From positions 930,001 to 994,000 of the forward strand of contig NZ_JALKAA010000001.1 in assembly GCF_024171605.1 (NCBI RefSeq): a stretch of 64,000 nucleotides of DNA, in the 5' to 3' direction. Below the pieces are notes generated by a model that worked only from the letters and a program-made list of their open reading frames with translations, ran no database searches and was not told the DNA's origin. The number at the start of each line of letters is the position of its first letter. The first letter of the stretch is position 1. Of the stretch, positions 1-8,030 are shown in pieces. Origin of the DNA: Pontibacter sp. HSC-36F09. GTDB lineage: Bacteria > Bacteroidota > Bacteroidia > Cytophagales > Hymenobacteraceae. The translations under genes and the position numbers were made by a program.

Positions 1-2
1 TG

Positions 3-164
3 ATCCACATCTCCACCACCCTGTTTGCCAGCTCCACCACCTACCTTATACCTGTAGTGGCGCTTATGTGGGGAGTTTTGGACGGCGAGGAAATTCATCT
101 TTGGCACTATGTGGGCATGGTTATCATTCTGGCAGGGGTGTTTATTGTGAACCGGGCAAAGTAA
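3..164 (+). CDS. EamA/DMT-family permease, C-terminal end (5' partial)
   Basis: The reading frame is open from the left edge and ends at TAA 162-164, giving the last 54 residues of a membrane protein. It shows a hydrophobic stretch with Pro-Val-Val-Ala-Leu-Met-Trp-Gly-Val and then Gly-Glu, His-Tyr-Val-Gly and a final helix ending Phe-Ile-Val-Asn-Arg. This is the usual pattern of the last two helices of EamA (drug/metabolite transporter superfamily) permeases. Substrate cannot be told. The word TTATACCT lies inside it near 47. A hairpin terminator follows at 199. Confidence 0.7.
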   Translation: MHISTTLFASSTTYLIPVVALMWGVLDGEEIHLWHYVGMVIILAGVFIVNRAK

Positions 165-198
165 TTTCCGAGAATCAATAAGGCTATACCTTCATCAG

Positions 199-233
199 CA
201 GCCTCTGTCCTACCCGGGCAGAGGCTGTTTTAT
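199..233 (+). terminator. Rho-independent terminator after the permease
   Basis: Stem CAGCCTCTG (199-207) pairs with CAGAGGCTG (219-227), followed by TTTTAT. It separates the EamA gene from the antiporter gene at 326. Confidence 0.75.
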
Positions 234-325
234 TTCATCCCGGCAAGATATGCCAGTATCAGAATTTTCTAATCTCTCGATAATTTACTTATTTAAGGGT
301 TTACAAGAACCGACCCAACCACCCT

Positions 326-2314
326 ATGAGGTTATTACAAACCCTTTTGAGTCTTGCGCTGCTGCTGTTTCTCTCCTTTCAGGCAACGGCACAGGAAGAC
401 AATTCAGAACTTGCCATACAGGAGCTCAAGCTGCAGGCCGTGAACGATACGGCCTTTATGCTGCACGTCACCAACGAGTCGGGCAACCTGGTCAGGTATA
501 GCGGCCCCCTGTCGGTGCGCATCAACGGCGACTTGCAGGAAATCAGCTTTACGGAAGGCGAGGCCCGCTTCTCTATACCTCAAAAGGCTAACCTGGTACA
601 GGTGAGCGCCAATATCGGCACCCATACCATAGCCCGCCTATACCGTCTCGATGCCGAGTCCGAGCACGGCGTGCGCCACTTCCCGATGTGGCTCTCCATA
701 CTGCCGCCACTTATTGCTATCATCCTGGCCCTTATTTTCAGGGAGGTGCTGCTGTCGCTTTTTGCCGGTATCTGGGTAGGTGGTTTTGTGATCTACGGCC
801 TTTCCTTGAAGGCATTTTTCACCAGCCTGTTAGCCGTGGCCGACACTTATCTTGTTGGTGCCCTCACCGATCGGGATCATATTTCCGTCGTCATTTTCTC
901 GATGCTGATAGGCGGCATGGTGGCCATTATCTCCAAAAACGGGGGCATGGCAGGCGTCGTGAACAAGCTCTCGCGCTACGCACACTCCGCCCGGAGCTCG
1001 CAGCTAGTAACATGGGTTTTGGGTGTCGCCATCTTTTTTGACGATTACGCCAACTCCCTGATCGTAGGCAACACCATGCGCCCCGTTACAGACAAGCACC
1101 GCGTGTCGCGCGAAAAACTGGCCTACATCGTGGACAGCACCGCCGCTCCTGTGGCCGCCATCGCGTTCGTAACCACCTGGATCGGCGCTGAGCTGGGCTA
1201 TATCAAGGATGCCACTGTCACGCTGGGTATAGAGGAGGGGGCTTATTCGATGTTTTTAAACTCCCTGCAGTATGCCTACTACCCGGTGCTCACGCTGGTG
1301 TTTATGCTGATGCTGATCTGGATGAACCGCGATTATGGACTGATGTACAAAGCCGAGCGCCGCGCCCGCACGACAGGCGCCGTGAGCAACCACCGTCCCG
1401 ACAGCCGCAGCGACGCCCGCCAACACCTGGAAATGGCCGAGTTCGAAGCCATTGACCCTGACCGAAGCCGCGCCTTTAATGCGTTGATACCTGTTCTGGT
1501 GGTTATTTTCGGAACCGTCATCGGCCTGCTCTACACGGGTTATAATCCCGAAACCTGGGCTGACCCAAGTATAGGCTTCTTCCGAAAACTCTCCATCACC
1601 ATCGGCGATTCCAACTCCTATACCGCACTGATCTGGGCATCACTTTCAGGGGTGGTTGTGGCGATAGTCCTTACAGTGAGCCAGCGCATCATGAGCATCT
1701 ACGAAACGATGGAATCGCTGCTGACGGGCTTTAAAACGATGTTGCCGGCCATGCTGATCCTGATCCTGGCTTGGTCGCTGGCGCAGGTAACCAAAGAGCT
1801 TTACACGGCCGAGTACCTCACCTCGCTTTTCTCTGGCAATGTTTCGCCGCGCTGGCTCCCTGAGATTACCTTTTTCCTGGCTGGCATCATAGCCTTTTCA
1901 ACTGGCTCGAGCTGGGGCACCATGGCCATTCTATATCCGCTGATGCTGCCTGCCACCTGGTATGTAAGCCAGCAGCATGGCATGAGCGTGGAGGAGACCA
2001 TGCCGATCATGTACAACGTAATTTCGGTAGTGCTGGCCGGTGCCGTATTTGGCGACCACTGCTCCCCTATTTCCGATACCACCATTCTCAGTTCCCTGGC
2101 CTCGGGCTGCAACCACATCGACCATGTGAAGACGCAGCTGCCTTATGCCATTACTGTGGCGCTGGTTGCCAACTTGGTCTGCACCTCACTTTCAAGCTGG
2201 GGCGTGAATTGGTTTTTAGTATACCTCATAGGAATTGCCGTACTGTGGGGCATCATCAGGCTGTTTGGTAAAAAAGTAGAACACACGCCCGCGCTGGCTG
2301 AAGTAGCAAACTAG
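326..2314 (+). CDS. NhaC-type Na+/H+ antiporter with N-terminal periplasmic domain
   Basis: Predicted secondary cation/proton antiporter of the Na_H_antiporter (NhaC) family in the inner membrane. The first 23 residues are a signal peptide ending in TAQ; residues about 24-118 form a beta-rich soluble domain that would be periplasmic; helices begin near residue 121 (MWLSILPPL). The family signature is clear around residues 237-280: IFFDDYANSLIVGNT, then MRPVTDKH and DSTAAPVAAIA. At 662 residues it is longer than the usual roughly 450-500 because of the N-terminal domain, an architecture I associate with Bacteroidota homologues. Ion specificity is not readable from sequence. It is followed 10 bp later by a small membrane protein, so the two may be co-transcribed. 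The start was chosen for the signal peptide. Confidence 0.85.
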   Translation: MRLLQTLLSLALLLFLSFQATAQEDNSELAIQELKLQAVNDTAFMLHVTNESGNLVRYSGPLSVRINGDLQEISFTEGEARFSIPQKANLVQVSANIGTHTIARLYRLDAESEHGVRHFPMWLSILPPLIAIILALIFREVLLSLFAGIWVGGFVIYGLSLKAFFTSLLAVADTYLVGALTDRDHISVVIFSMLIGGMVAIISKNGGMAGVVNKLSRYAHSARSSQLVTWVLGVAIFFDDYANSLIVGNTMRPVTDKHRVSREKLAYIVDSTAAPVAAIAFVTTWIGAELGYIKDATVTLGIEEGAYSMFLNSLQYAYYPVLTLVFMLMLIWMNRDYGLMYKAERRARTTGAVSNHRPDSRSDARQHLEMAEFEAIDPDRSRAFNALIPVLVVIFGTVIGLLYTGYNPETWADPSIGFFRKLSITIGDSNSYTALIWASLSGVVVAIVLTVSQRIMSIYETMESLLTGFKTMLPAMLILILAWSLAQVTKELYTAEYLTSLFSGNVSPRWLPEITFFLAGIIAFSTGSSWGTMAILYPLMLPATWYVSQQHGMSVEETMPIMYNVISVVLAGAVFGDHCSPISDTTILSSLASGCNHIDHVKTQLPYAITVALVANLVCTSLSSWGVNWFLVYLIGIAVLWGIIRLFGKKVEHTPALAEVAN

Positions 2315-2324
2315 AAAAGAGACG

Positions 2325-2777
2325 ATGATTCCAAAGCTGCAACAACGAGAGGACCTGACACAGAATGATAAACTGGCGGAAGAGTTTGGTCGCATGCAAC
2401 AGTTGATCGATGCGCTGAACAGCAAAGCCATTCCGGAAGGTATAGCCGCTACTATCGCGCAGCAAATTGAGCCACTCAACAGCCCGGACATCCCAGCACC
2501 TCTGTACGCTGCCCGGCTGAAGAAAACCCGAAGCTTCATTCTCAAGCTGGTGGAAAAGCAGTTAAAACTGGTGCCTCAAAAGCACTACCAGAAACTATGG
2601 CTGGCACTTGGCATATCGGCATTAGGGATTCCTTTCGGTGTTGTGTTCTCCGTAGCGCTGAAGAACTTTGCCTTTATTGGACTGGGCTTGCCAATTGGGA
2701 TAGGGGTAGGTATAGCGGTTGGTACGCAGCTGGATGAACAGGCCAAAGCCGAAGGCAGGCAGCTCGATTTGGAGTAG
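2325..2777 (+). CDS. Small two-helix membrane protein of unknown function
   Basis: A 150-residue protein not matched to a family I recognise. Residues 1-85 are polar and probably helical (many Gln, Glu, Leu), followed by two hydrophobic segments, about 90-112 (WLALGISALGIPFGVVFSVA) and about 116-133, the second very Gly/Ile rich, and a short charged tail. It begins 10 bp after the antiporter stop with an AGAAAAGAG stretch upstream that could serve as a weak ribosome site, so it is probably in the same transcript. Function unknown; a modulatory partner of the antiporter is only a guess. Confidence 0.7.
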   Translation: MIPKLQQREDLTQNDKLAEEFGRMQQLIDALNSKAIPEGIAATIAQQIEPLNSPDIPAPLYAARLKKTRSFILKLVEKQLKLVPQKHYQKLWLALGISALGIPFGVVFSVALKNFAFIGLGLPIGIGVGIAVGTQLDEQAKAEGRQLDLE

Positions 2778-2806
2778 ATTTACGAACGCACCTTTCTTAC
2801 CGAAAG

Positions 2807-3742
2807 TTAAAAGTCCAGCCGGTAAAAATCGTGCACAACGGTGCGGGCGCCATAGCTCTCTTTGTAGTTGACCAGGCCCTCGTTCAGGTATAGCCCCTGC
2901 TGCTCTGTGGAAATGCCGAAGCTGAAGTACTTTTTGTGTGGGTATACCTGCGTTAGAAGATGATCTGTTAAGAAGTCTAGTGCTCCTAACTTCTGACCAC
3001 GCACGTTAGAGCAAATGTACTGACTGTGGGCAACAGTAGGTGATTCGTAAATTAACATACCAGCTACTATTTCTTCACCTTCATAAACAGCTTTGAGGTT
3101 AATGTTTGTAGGGAAATTAAGAGCTAACTGCATTAGCTCTTCTGCTGTGTGAATAGGGCTAAGTTGGTACTTTTCACTTAGTAATTGGCTCGCCATCTGC
3201 ATGTAAGTTCCGTAGTCTTGGCTTTCACGTACCTCCAATGCATAGCTAGTTGCTTTATTAATTTGTCTTTTGCGTAATTGATTATATGGCAACCTGTTGC
3301 CCAGGGCGATGACGGAATTCACATCCCGGCGGTACAACGTGGCCCCATACCTGAACAAGGTATATAGATCTTCTTCAGCTGGCAGTTGATGGTAGATATG
3401 CGGGATGGCTTTGTAATAAAGTGTCTTGAAATGCTGCTCCCGGCTATACCTGATCAGGGCCTCAAACACCTGTAACATCAACGGACTTTTCATTTTCCTG
3501 CTGCTTACCAGCCCCCCGTAGCTCAGCCCTGCGTGCGAGTGCAGCTCATTGTTTGTAGCGTTGGCCGGCAGCACCGCCACCAGTTTGTCTTTGTGGCAGA
3601 ACAACAACGAGTGGTCTTCGAAGCGGTCGGCATGATACTCCATGTAGTCGCGAAGAAACAGGAACGTGCCGTTCTTGGAGGCCTTTACAAAAGCATTCCA
3701 CTCCGACTTATACCTATCGCTATACCTGACTACTGCTACCAT
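2807..3742 (-). CDS. GNAT/FemAB-like acyltransferase-fold protein
   Basis: A 311-residue cytoplasmic protein resembling the GNAT_6/FemAB-like group (two GNAT-like lobes) common in Bacteroidota surface-polysaccharide or peptidoglycan contexts. Visible points are the N-terminal RYSDRYKSEWNAFV with FLFLRDYMEYHADRF, a central LRKRQINKAT region, and the C-terminal GALDFLTDHLL and YFSFGIST segments. Substrate is unknown. Composition is mosaic: the central part (about 2950-3290) is clearly richer in A/T than both flanks. It is convergent with the small membrane gene ending at 2777 and is preceded by a hairpin-rich spacer at 3743-3941. Confidence 0.65.
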   Translation of the reverse strand: MVAVVRYSDRYKSEWNAFVKASKNGTFLFLRDYMEYHADRFEDHSLLFCHKDKLVAVLPANATNNELHSHAGLSYGGLVSSRKMKSPLMLQVFEALIRYSREQHFKTLYYKAIPHIYHQLPAEEDLYTLFRYGATLYRRDVNSVIALGNRLPYNQLRKRQINKATSYALEVRESQDYGTYMQMASQLLSEKYQLSPIHTAEELMQLALNFPTNINLKAVYEGEEIVAGMLIYESPTVAHSQYICSNVRGQKLGALDFLTDHLLTQVYPHKKYFSFGISTEQQGLYLNEGLVNYKESYGARTVVHDFYRLDF

Positions 3743-3828
3743 TGCTTCCCGAAAAGGCTTATCTCTGATGGATACTCTGTTTGCTTAAAAAACTATACCT
3801 GTGATGTGGGCTATACCTGCAAAAAAGC

Positions 3829-3848
3829 GGACAGGTCGCGACCTGTCC
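3829..3848. repeat. Perfect 20-bp palindrome
   Basis: The stretch GGACAGGTCG-CGACCTGTCC is an exact self-complement. It lies in the spacer between the sensor kinase end (3942) and the GNAT-like start (3742). No T-run follows on either strand, so it is not a standard terminator. I recall similar GACAGGTCGCGACCTGTC palindromes scattered between genes in other bacteria, so a dispersed repeat is plausible. Confidence 0.7.
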
Positions 3849-3867
3849 CCACTGCTATACCTGGCAA

Positions 3868-3888
3868 CGATGTTATGGTGTAACATCG
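3868..3888. repeat. Inverted repeat CGATGTTA / TAACATCG
   Basis: A perfect 8-bp stem (3868-3875 and 3881-3888) around the 5-nt loop TGGTG, 19 bp after the 20-bp palindrome. It could be a hairpin in the kinase transcript tail or a protein site upstream of the GNAT-like gene. Confidence 0.6.
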
Positions 3889-3941
3889 CTACATTTATAC
3901 CTTCCACTTTCCAGCCCACCCCTCAATTCTCAAACTTAAAA

Positions 3942-5117
3942 TCACCTGTTCAGCACGATCCGGAAGGTGGTGCCTTTGCCGATCTCGGAGGACTTGACGT
4001 AGAGCCTACCTTCGTGGTAGTTGTCGATGATGCGCTTGGCCAGCGCCAGTCCCAAGCCCCAGCCCCTCTTTTTGGTTGTAAATCCCGGCAAAAATACGGA
4101 ATCCATTTTGCTCTTCGGTATACCTTTACCTGTATCGCTGATGTCGAGGGCAATCTGACTTTTACCCAGCAGCGAGAGCTGTAGCCGGATACTGCCGCGA
4201 CCTTCCATCGCATCGACCGCATTTTTGCAGATGTTTTCGATCACCCAGTCGAAGAGCGGCACATTTACCTTGGCTGTGATTTCGGGGGCAAAGTTTGACG
4301 CTACCGTAAAGTCCACCTTGCTTGAAATACGGTTTTGCAGGTAGCCGATCGCGTTCTCCGTTACCTGCAGAATATTTTCGTCACGTAGCAGCGGCACCGA
4401 ACCGATGTTGGAGAAGCGCTCCGTGATGATCTCCAGACGCCGGATGTCTTTCCAAAGCTCCGCCGTGATGGGCTCGTTCTCGAACTTCGGGCTGGACTTC
4501 ATGTACTCATACCAGGCCATGAGCGAGGAAAGCGGCGTACCCAGTTGGTGCGCGGTTTCTTTGGCCAGCCCCACCCATACTCTGTTTTGCTCGGCCTTGC
4601 GGGAGTAACTGAAAGCGAAGTAAGCCATTAGGGCAAAGCAGGCGATCACCATCAGCTGCACATAGGGATAGTAACGCAGTTGTGAGAGCAGGTCCGAGTC
4701 TTTGTAGAAGACGTAGTTTTCAGAGCCCTCCGCCCAGGGCACGATAATCGGGGCGTGCTGCGCCTTCATGCGAGCAATCTCGCGCTGCAACAGTTCATTT
4801 TTGCGCTCCTCCGAAATGTTGTCAGGCAGGTTGATGTTCTTGAAATCGAGAATGTTTTCGTTCTCGTCTGTCAGGATAACAGGTATAGTGTGGTTGGATG
4901 AGAGAATCTCCTCTTCAATGAAGACGATGTTGTCATCGCTGGGAGCATTGATCATGTAGCGCAACCCCTTGGCATAAAGCTGCACCAATTCCTGCTCTCT
5001 TTCAGACAATTTGCTCACTAATACGTTAGTGTACGTAATAGTTACCGCCCCGATAAAGAGCGCGACAATAACGACAAGAAACTTTATTCTGTTTTTCTGG
5101 GCGTAAATGGGAATCAT
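3942..5117 (-). CDS. Membrane sensor histidine kinase
   Basis: An orphan-looking two-component sensor kinase of 391 residues. Transmembrane helix 1 is about 11-33 and helix 2 about 152-171, with a periplasmic sensor region of about 120 residues between. The phospho-acceptor His190 lies in LAKETAHQLGTPLSSL. The ATPase domain has an N-box with Asn299 (ICKNAVDAM), a G1 motif DTGKG near 328-332 and a G2 motif GWGLGLA near 352-358. No response regulator is adjacent. It is divergent from hemA with a 112-bp intergenic region. Ligand unknown. Confidence 0.9.
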   Translation of the reverse strand: MIPIYAQKNRIKFLVVIVALFIGAVTITYTNVLVSKLSEREQELVQLYAKGLRYMINAPSDDNIVFIEEEILSSNHTIPVILTDENENILDFKNINLPDNISEERKNELLQREIARMKAQHAPIIVPWAEGSENYVFYKDSDLLSQLRYYPYVQLMVIACFALMAYFAFSYSRKAEQNRVWVGLAKETAHQLGTPLSSLMAWYEYMKSSPKFENEPITAELWKDIRRLEIITERFSNIGSVPLLRDENILQVTENAIGYLQNRISSKVDFTVASNFAPEITAKVNVPLFDWVIENICKNAVDAMEGRGSIRLQLSLLGKSQIALDISDTGKGIPKSKMDSVFLPGFTTKKRGWGLGLALAKRIIDNYHEGRLYVKSSEIGKGTTFRIVLNR

Positions 5118-5173
5118 GCGGTGCGCGAAAATTATCTGAAATTAGTAGAAATTAATTAATAAGGTCAAGTAAG

Positions 5174-5204
5174 TTTCTTTTTAATAAGCAAAGCCGTAAT
5201 TTTG
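5174..5204 (+). promoter_or_regulatory. Predicted hemA promoter (Bacteroidota type)
   Basis: A -7 element TAATTTTG (5197-5204) matches the Bacteroidota consensus TAnnTTTG, with TTTC (5174-5177) 19 bp upstream in the -33 position. The hemA start codon is 25 bp downstream. Confidence 0.6.
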
Positions 5205-5229
5205 CACTTTAGTATTCCGAACGAAAGTT

Positions 5230-6507
5230 ATGCTTCAGAACTTTAAAGCAATCAGCCTGTCCTACAAGAAAGCACCGCTGGATATCAGGGAGCTGATTGC
5301 CTTAGATGAGAACTCATGCAGGCAATTTATTCAGACGCTGAAGAGCTTTATTCAGGCTTCTGACATACTGGTGCTCTCTACCTGCAACCGCACCGAAGTG
5401 TACTATAACTCCGATGTGGATTATAGCACCGAAATTGTGAAGCTGCTTGGCATCACCAAAGGCATAGACAACATTACCCAATACCTCGACTACTTTACGA
5501 TCCTCAACGAGCACAACGGTGCCGTTCAGCATTTATTTGAGGTAAGCATGGGGCTGGAGTCGCAGGTGGTGGGCGATATGCAGATCACCAACCAGGTGAA
5601 GCAGTCGTACCAGTGGGCGGCCGACAACGAGACCGCCGGTCCGTTCCTGCACCGCCTGATGCACACCATCTTCTTCACCAACAAACGCGTTGTGCAGGAG
5701 ACTGCCTTCCGCGATGGTGCCGCCTCTACTTCTTACGCTGCCATTGAGTTGATCGAGGAACTGACTGCTGATGTGGTGGCTGAGCCCAAGATCCTGGTGG
5801 TGGGAGTAGGCGAGATTGGTGCAGATGTGTGCCGTCATCTCAAAGACAAAGGCTACCAACACGTCACTATCACCAACCGCACCATGGCCAAGGCGCAGGT
5901 CCTGGTGGACGAGTGCGGTATGACTGTGCTTCCGTTTGAAGATATCGTGCAGGGTTTGAAAGAGGCAGACGTGATCATCTCATCGGTGGCTCGCGAAACC
6001 CCTTTCTTTACCAAAGAAATGATCCAGCGCCTAAACGTGCTCACGTTTAAGTTTTTTATAGACCTGTCTGTGCCGCGCAGCGTGGAGGCCGAGGCAGAAG
6101 CCGTGCCTGGCGTACTGGTTTACAACATCGATACGATACAAAATAAAGCATCTGCTGCCCTACAGCAGCGCATTAACTCTGTGCCGCAGGTACGCGCTAT
6201 CATCGAAGAGTCGATCGAACAGTTTAACGACTGGTCGAAGGAGATGATGGTATCACCTACTATCAACAAGCTGAAAAACGCGCTGGAGTCGATCCGCCAA
6301 GAAGAGATGGCCCGCTATATGAAAAAGCTAGGCCCGAAAGAGGCTAAACTGGTTGATAACATCACCAAGTCGATGATGCAGAAAGTAATTAAGCTGCCAG
6401 TGCTGCAACTGAAAGCGGCGTGCAAGCGCGGTGAAGCCGAAACACTGATCGATCTGCTGAACGACCTGTTTGATCTGGAAAAGCAACCGGCAGATTCTCA
6501 CCAATAG
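5230..6507 (+). CDS. hemA: Glutamyl-tRNA reductase
   Basis: NADPH-dependent reduction of glutamyl-tRNA(Glu) to glutamate-1-semialdehyde, first step of the C5 route to heme. The catalytic motif LSTCNRTEVY places the nucleophile at Cys52; the MGLESQVVGD substrate-binding segment follows, then a Rossmann NADPH domain (ILVVGVGEIG), then a C-terminal dimerisation helix region. The length of 425 residues is normal for the family. It is transcribed away from a sensor kinase and ends at a strong terminator at 6529. No copy of the GGTATA word occurs in the whole gene. Confidence 0.97.
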   Translation: MLQNFKAISLSYKKAPLDIRELIALDENSCRQFIQTLKSFIQASDILVLSTCNRTEVYYNSDVDYSTEIVKLLGITKGIDNITQYLDYFTILNEHNGAVQHLFEVSMGLESQVVGDMQITNQVKQSYQWAADNETAGPFLHRLMHTIFFTNKRVVQETAFRDGAASTSYAAIELIEELTADVVAEPKILVVGVGEIGADVCRHLKDKGYQHVTITNRTMAKAQVLVDECGMTVLPFEDIVQGLKEADVIISSVARETPFFTKEMIQRLNVLTFKFFIDLSVPRSVEAEAEAVPGVLVYNIDTIQNKASAALQQRINSVPQVRAIIEESIEQFNDWSKEMMVSPTINKLKNALESIRQEEMARYMKKLGPKEAKLVDNITKSMMQKVIKLPVLQLKAACKRGEAETLIDLLNDLFDLEKQPADSHQ

Positions 6508-6528
6508 CAACAAAACCTTAAATAATAG

Positions 6529-6559
6529 AAAGCTGACTCCAAAAAGGTCAGCTTTTTTT
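6529..6559 (+). terminator. Rho-independent terminator of hemA
   Basis: Stem AAAGCTGAC (6529-6537) with GTCAGCTTT (6547-6555), then a T run. Confidence 0.85.
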
Positions 6560-6569
6560 ATGTCTAAAC

Positions 6570-6601
6570 TTGCAACATATAAATATTTTTACATATCTTT
6601 G
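6570..6601 (+). promoter_or_regulatory. Predicted promoter of the lipoprotein gene at 6711
   Basis: TTG (6570-6572) and TATCTTTG (6594-6601) separated by 21 bp fit the Bacteroidota -33/-7 pattern. The resulting 5' leader would be about 100 nt. Confidence 0.5.
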
Positions 6602-6710
6602 CACATATAAATATTCATATAAGATATTTGCTTTAACCAGAAGAAATTTCGATCCAAGCTACGAGAACAGCAGCAAACAAAGTCCATCTTATACCCTTAG
6701 TGCAGTAAAA

Positions 6711-7118
6711 ATGAAAAACATCTCCGCCCTCCTATCCTTTATTACTGTTGTTCTGTTATTCAGCTCCTGCACCAGCCACTCATTTATGCTGACAGAGCGC
6801 GACATTGCCAATGATGGCATTGCCCCGATCCGGAAGTCAGACTTTAAGATGGTGGCTGATAAACCAGCGGATGCTTATGCAGATGCGGACGCCAAGTGGG
6901 TAGCTACTTCAAAGCCGCACGTTGCCTCCACTTCAGCCCGTGTCGTGCGCCGCACCGATGCCGTGGCACTTTCTGCCGCCACTACCCACGAAGGCCACGA
7001 GATACTGAAGCGTGAAGTTGAAAAGGCCATGAAGAAGGAAAAGTCTGCCGCTGCTCCCACCAAGAAGGAAGTGAAAGCAAAAAAGCAGAAAGAGACAGGC
7101 GATAAAATTTTACTCTAA
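6711..7118 (+). CDS. Small lipoprotein, Lys/Ala-rich
   Basis: A 135-residue predicted lipoprotein. The ATG at 6711 is preferred over an in-frame upstream start because it opens directly on a signal sequence MKNISALLSFITVVLLFSSC with lipobox FSSC. The mature part has no recognisable domain: an acidic-polar segment, Ala/Val stretches, then a Lys/Glu/Ala-rich tail that is probably helical. It lies between the hemA terminator and a bidirectional terminator, so it is monocistronic. Confidence 0.7.
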   Translation: MKNISALLSFITVVLLFSSCTSHSFMLTERDIANDGIAPIRKSDFKMVADKPADAYADADAKWVATSKPHVASTSARVVRRTDAVALSAATTHEGHEILKREVEKAMKKEKSAAAPTKKEVKAKKQKETGDKILL

Positions 7119-7181
7119 GCCTCAGCCACAAAAAACTACTTTGCACGGTTCTTCGTGAACCGCCTGTTTTATTTAGTATAA

Positions 7182-7242
7182 AAAAAGCCAAAGGTCCCCG
7201 TCTGCTTCATTTTACGAAGGGAACGGAGACCTTTGGCTTTTC
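7182..7242. terminator. Bidirectional terminator
   Basis: A long stem AAAGCCAAAGGTCCCCGT (7184 onward) pairs, with one mismatch, with ACGGAGACCTTTGGCTTT (7223-7240); A and T runs lie on the two outer sides. It serves the convergent lipoprotein and ArsR genes. A smaller hairpin, CGGTTC-TTCGT-GAACCG near 7146-7162, precedes it on the lipoprotein side. Confidence 0.8.
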
Positions 7243-7283
7243 TATGAATGTAATACTCGGTGCCTCAGCACCTGGGCGGATTA

Positions 7284-7592
7284 CTAAATATCAATGCAGC
7301 ATTCTTCCAGGCAATCGATCACGTCAATCAGCTTTGGAATGGCAAGGGAATAGTAAATTTTGGTGCCAACCTTAAAGGAAGACAGGACCCCTTTGTCCTT
7401 CAGTGTAATCAAATGCTGGGAAGCAATAGCCTGTGGCAGGTCCAGATACTTATAAATTTCCGTAACAGTCATTTTATCCTCCTTGCCGAGCAAGTCCACT
7501 ATCGCCAGTCTCTTCGGGTGTGCCAACACTTTCAGCATGGCTGCCGCCTTATCTATTTTCTTAGATTCAATTCTAGATAACAAACTTTTCAT
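7284..7592 (-). CDS. ArsR-family winged-helix regulator
   Basis: A 102-residue DNA-binding repressor-type protein. The N-terminal helix AMLKVLAHPKRLAIVDLL is typical of ArsR/SmtB proteins; the recognition helix region is LDLPQAIASQHLITLKDKGV and the wing is FKVGTKIYYSL. The canonical alpha-3 metal motif ELCVCDL is absent. The C terminus carries three Cys (DCLEECCIDI) that might sense metal or redox state; this is inference. No adjacent target gene is on the same strand. Confidence 0.85.
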   Translation of the reverse strand: MKSLLSRIESKKIDKAAAMLKVLAHPKRLAIVDLLGKEDKMTVTEIYKYLDLPQAIASQHLITLKDKGVLSSFKVGTKIYYSLAIPKLIDVIDCLEECCIDI

Positions 7593-8030
7593 AATTAATA
7601 ATTATACCTAACAGTTTCTACATACATTTAAACAATACAATTCATATTAAGATATATACGGCAACCGCGACATTTGGCTGATGTAGCTCCAAAGGAATTT
7701 TAAAATTTTCTTCTGAAGCCCTCATAACACAACACACTCCTTGTCAGATACATCCTGAATGATGAATTGAGTACATGTACGTATAAAAATTAAAATTGGA
7801 TATAGGAAATACTTAATGTTGATAGATTACTATATAGCCTTTTCCTAATTGCCTTCCTCCGTGAAACGTCCAATACGTAAAGCTGTTCACCGAAAATTCA
7901 GTGTCGCAACGTGTATTCCCAGCACAGTACAATATATACGCCTGGATAGGTATAAGATTTCATAGCCCTGTACGCTCCGGGGTAATTTTGTACCTTTGCG
8001 GTCTGTAAACCCTTAACTACAAACAAACCC
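7593..8030. other. AT-rich intergenic region
   Basis: The 438 bp between the divergent ArsR and dehydrogenase genes are AT-rich and show no convincing reading frame. Words ATTATACCT (about 7603) and AGGTATAA (about 7948) occur. The right end carries the dehydrogenase promoter at 7991. Confidence 0.6.
7991..7998 (+). promoter_or_regulatory. -7 element of the dehydrogenase promoter
   Basis: TACCTTTG matches TAnnTTTG 32 bp before the ATG at 8031. No good -33 TTTG is seen at the expected spacing, so this promoter may need an activator. Confidence 0.4.

Larger units (their letters stand above)
3708..3902. repeat. Cluster of six TATACCT words
   Basis: Six copies in 195 bp: TTATACCT at 3708 and 3895, CTATACCT at 3720, 3793, 3811 and 3855, all in the same orientation, crossing the start of the GNAT-like gene and the spacer behind the sensor kinase. 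This is the densest single-orientation run in the window of the over-represented word described in the findings. Confidence 0.8.
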
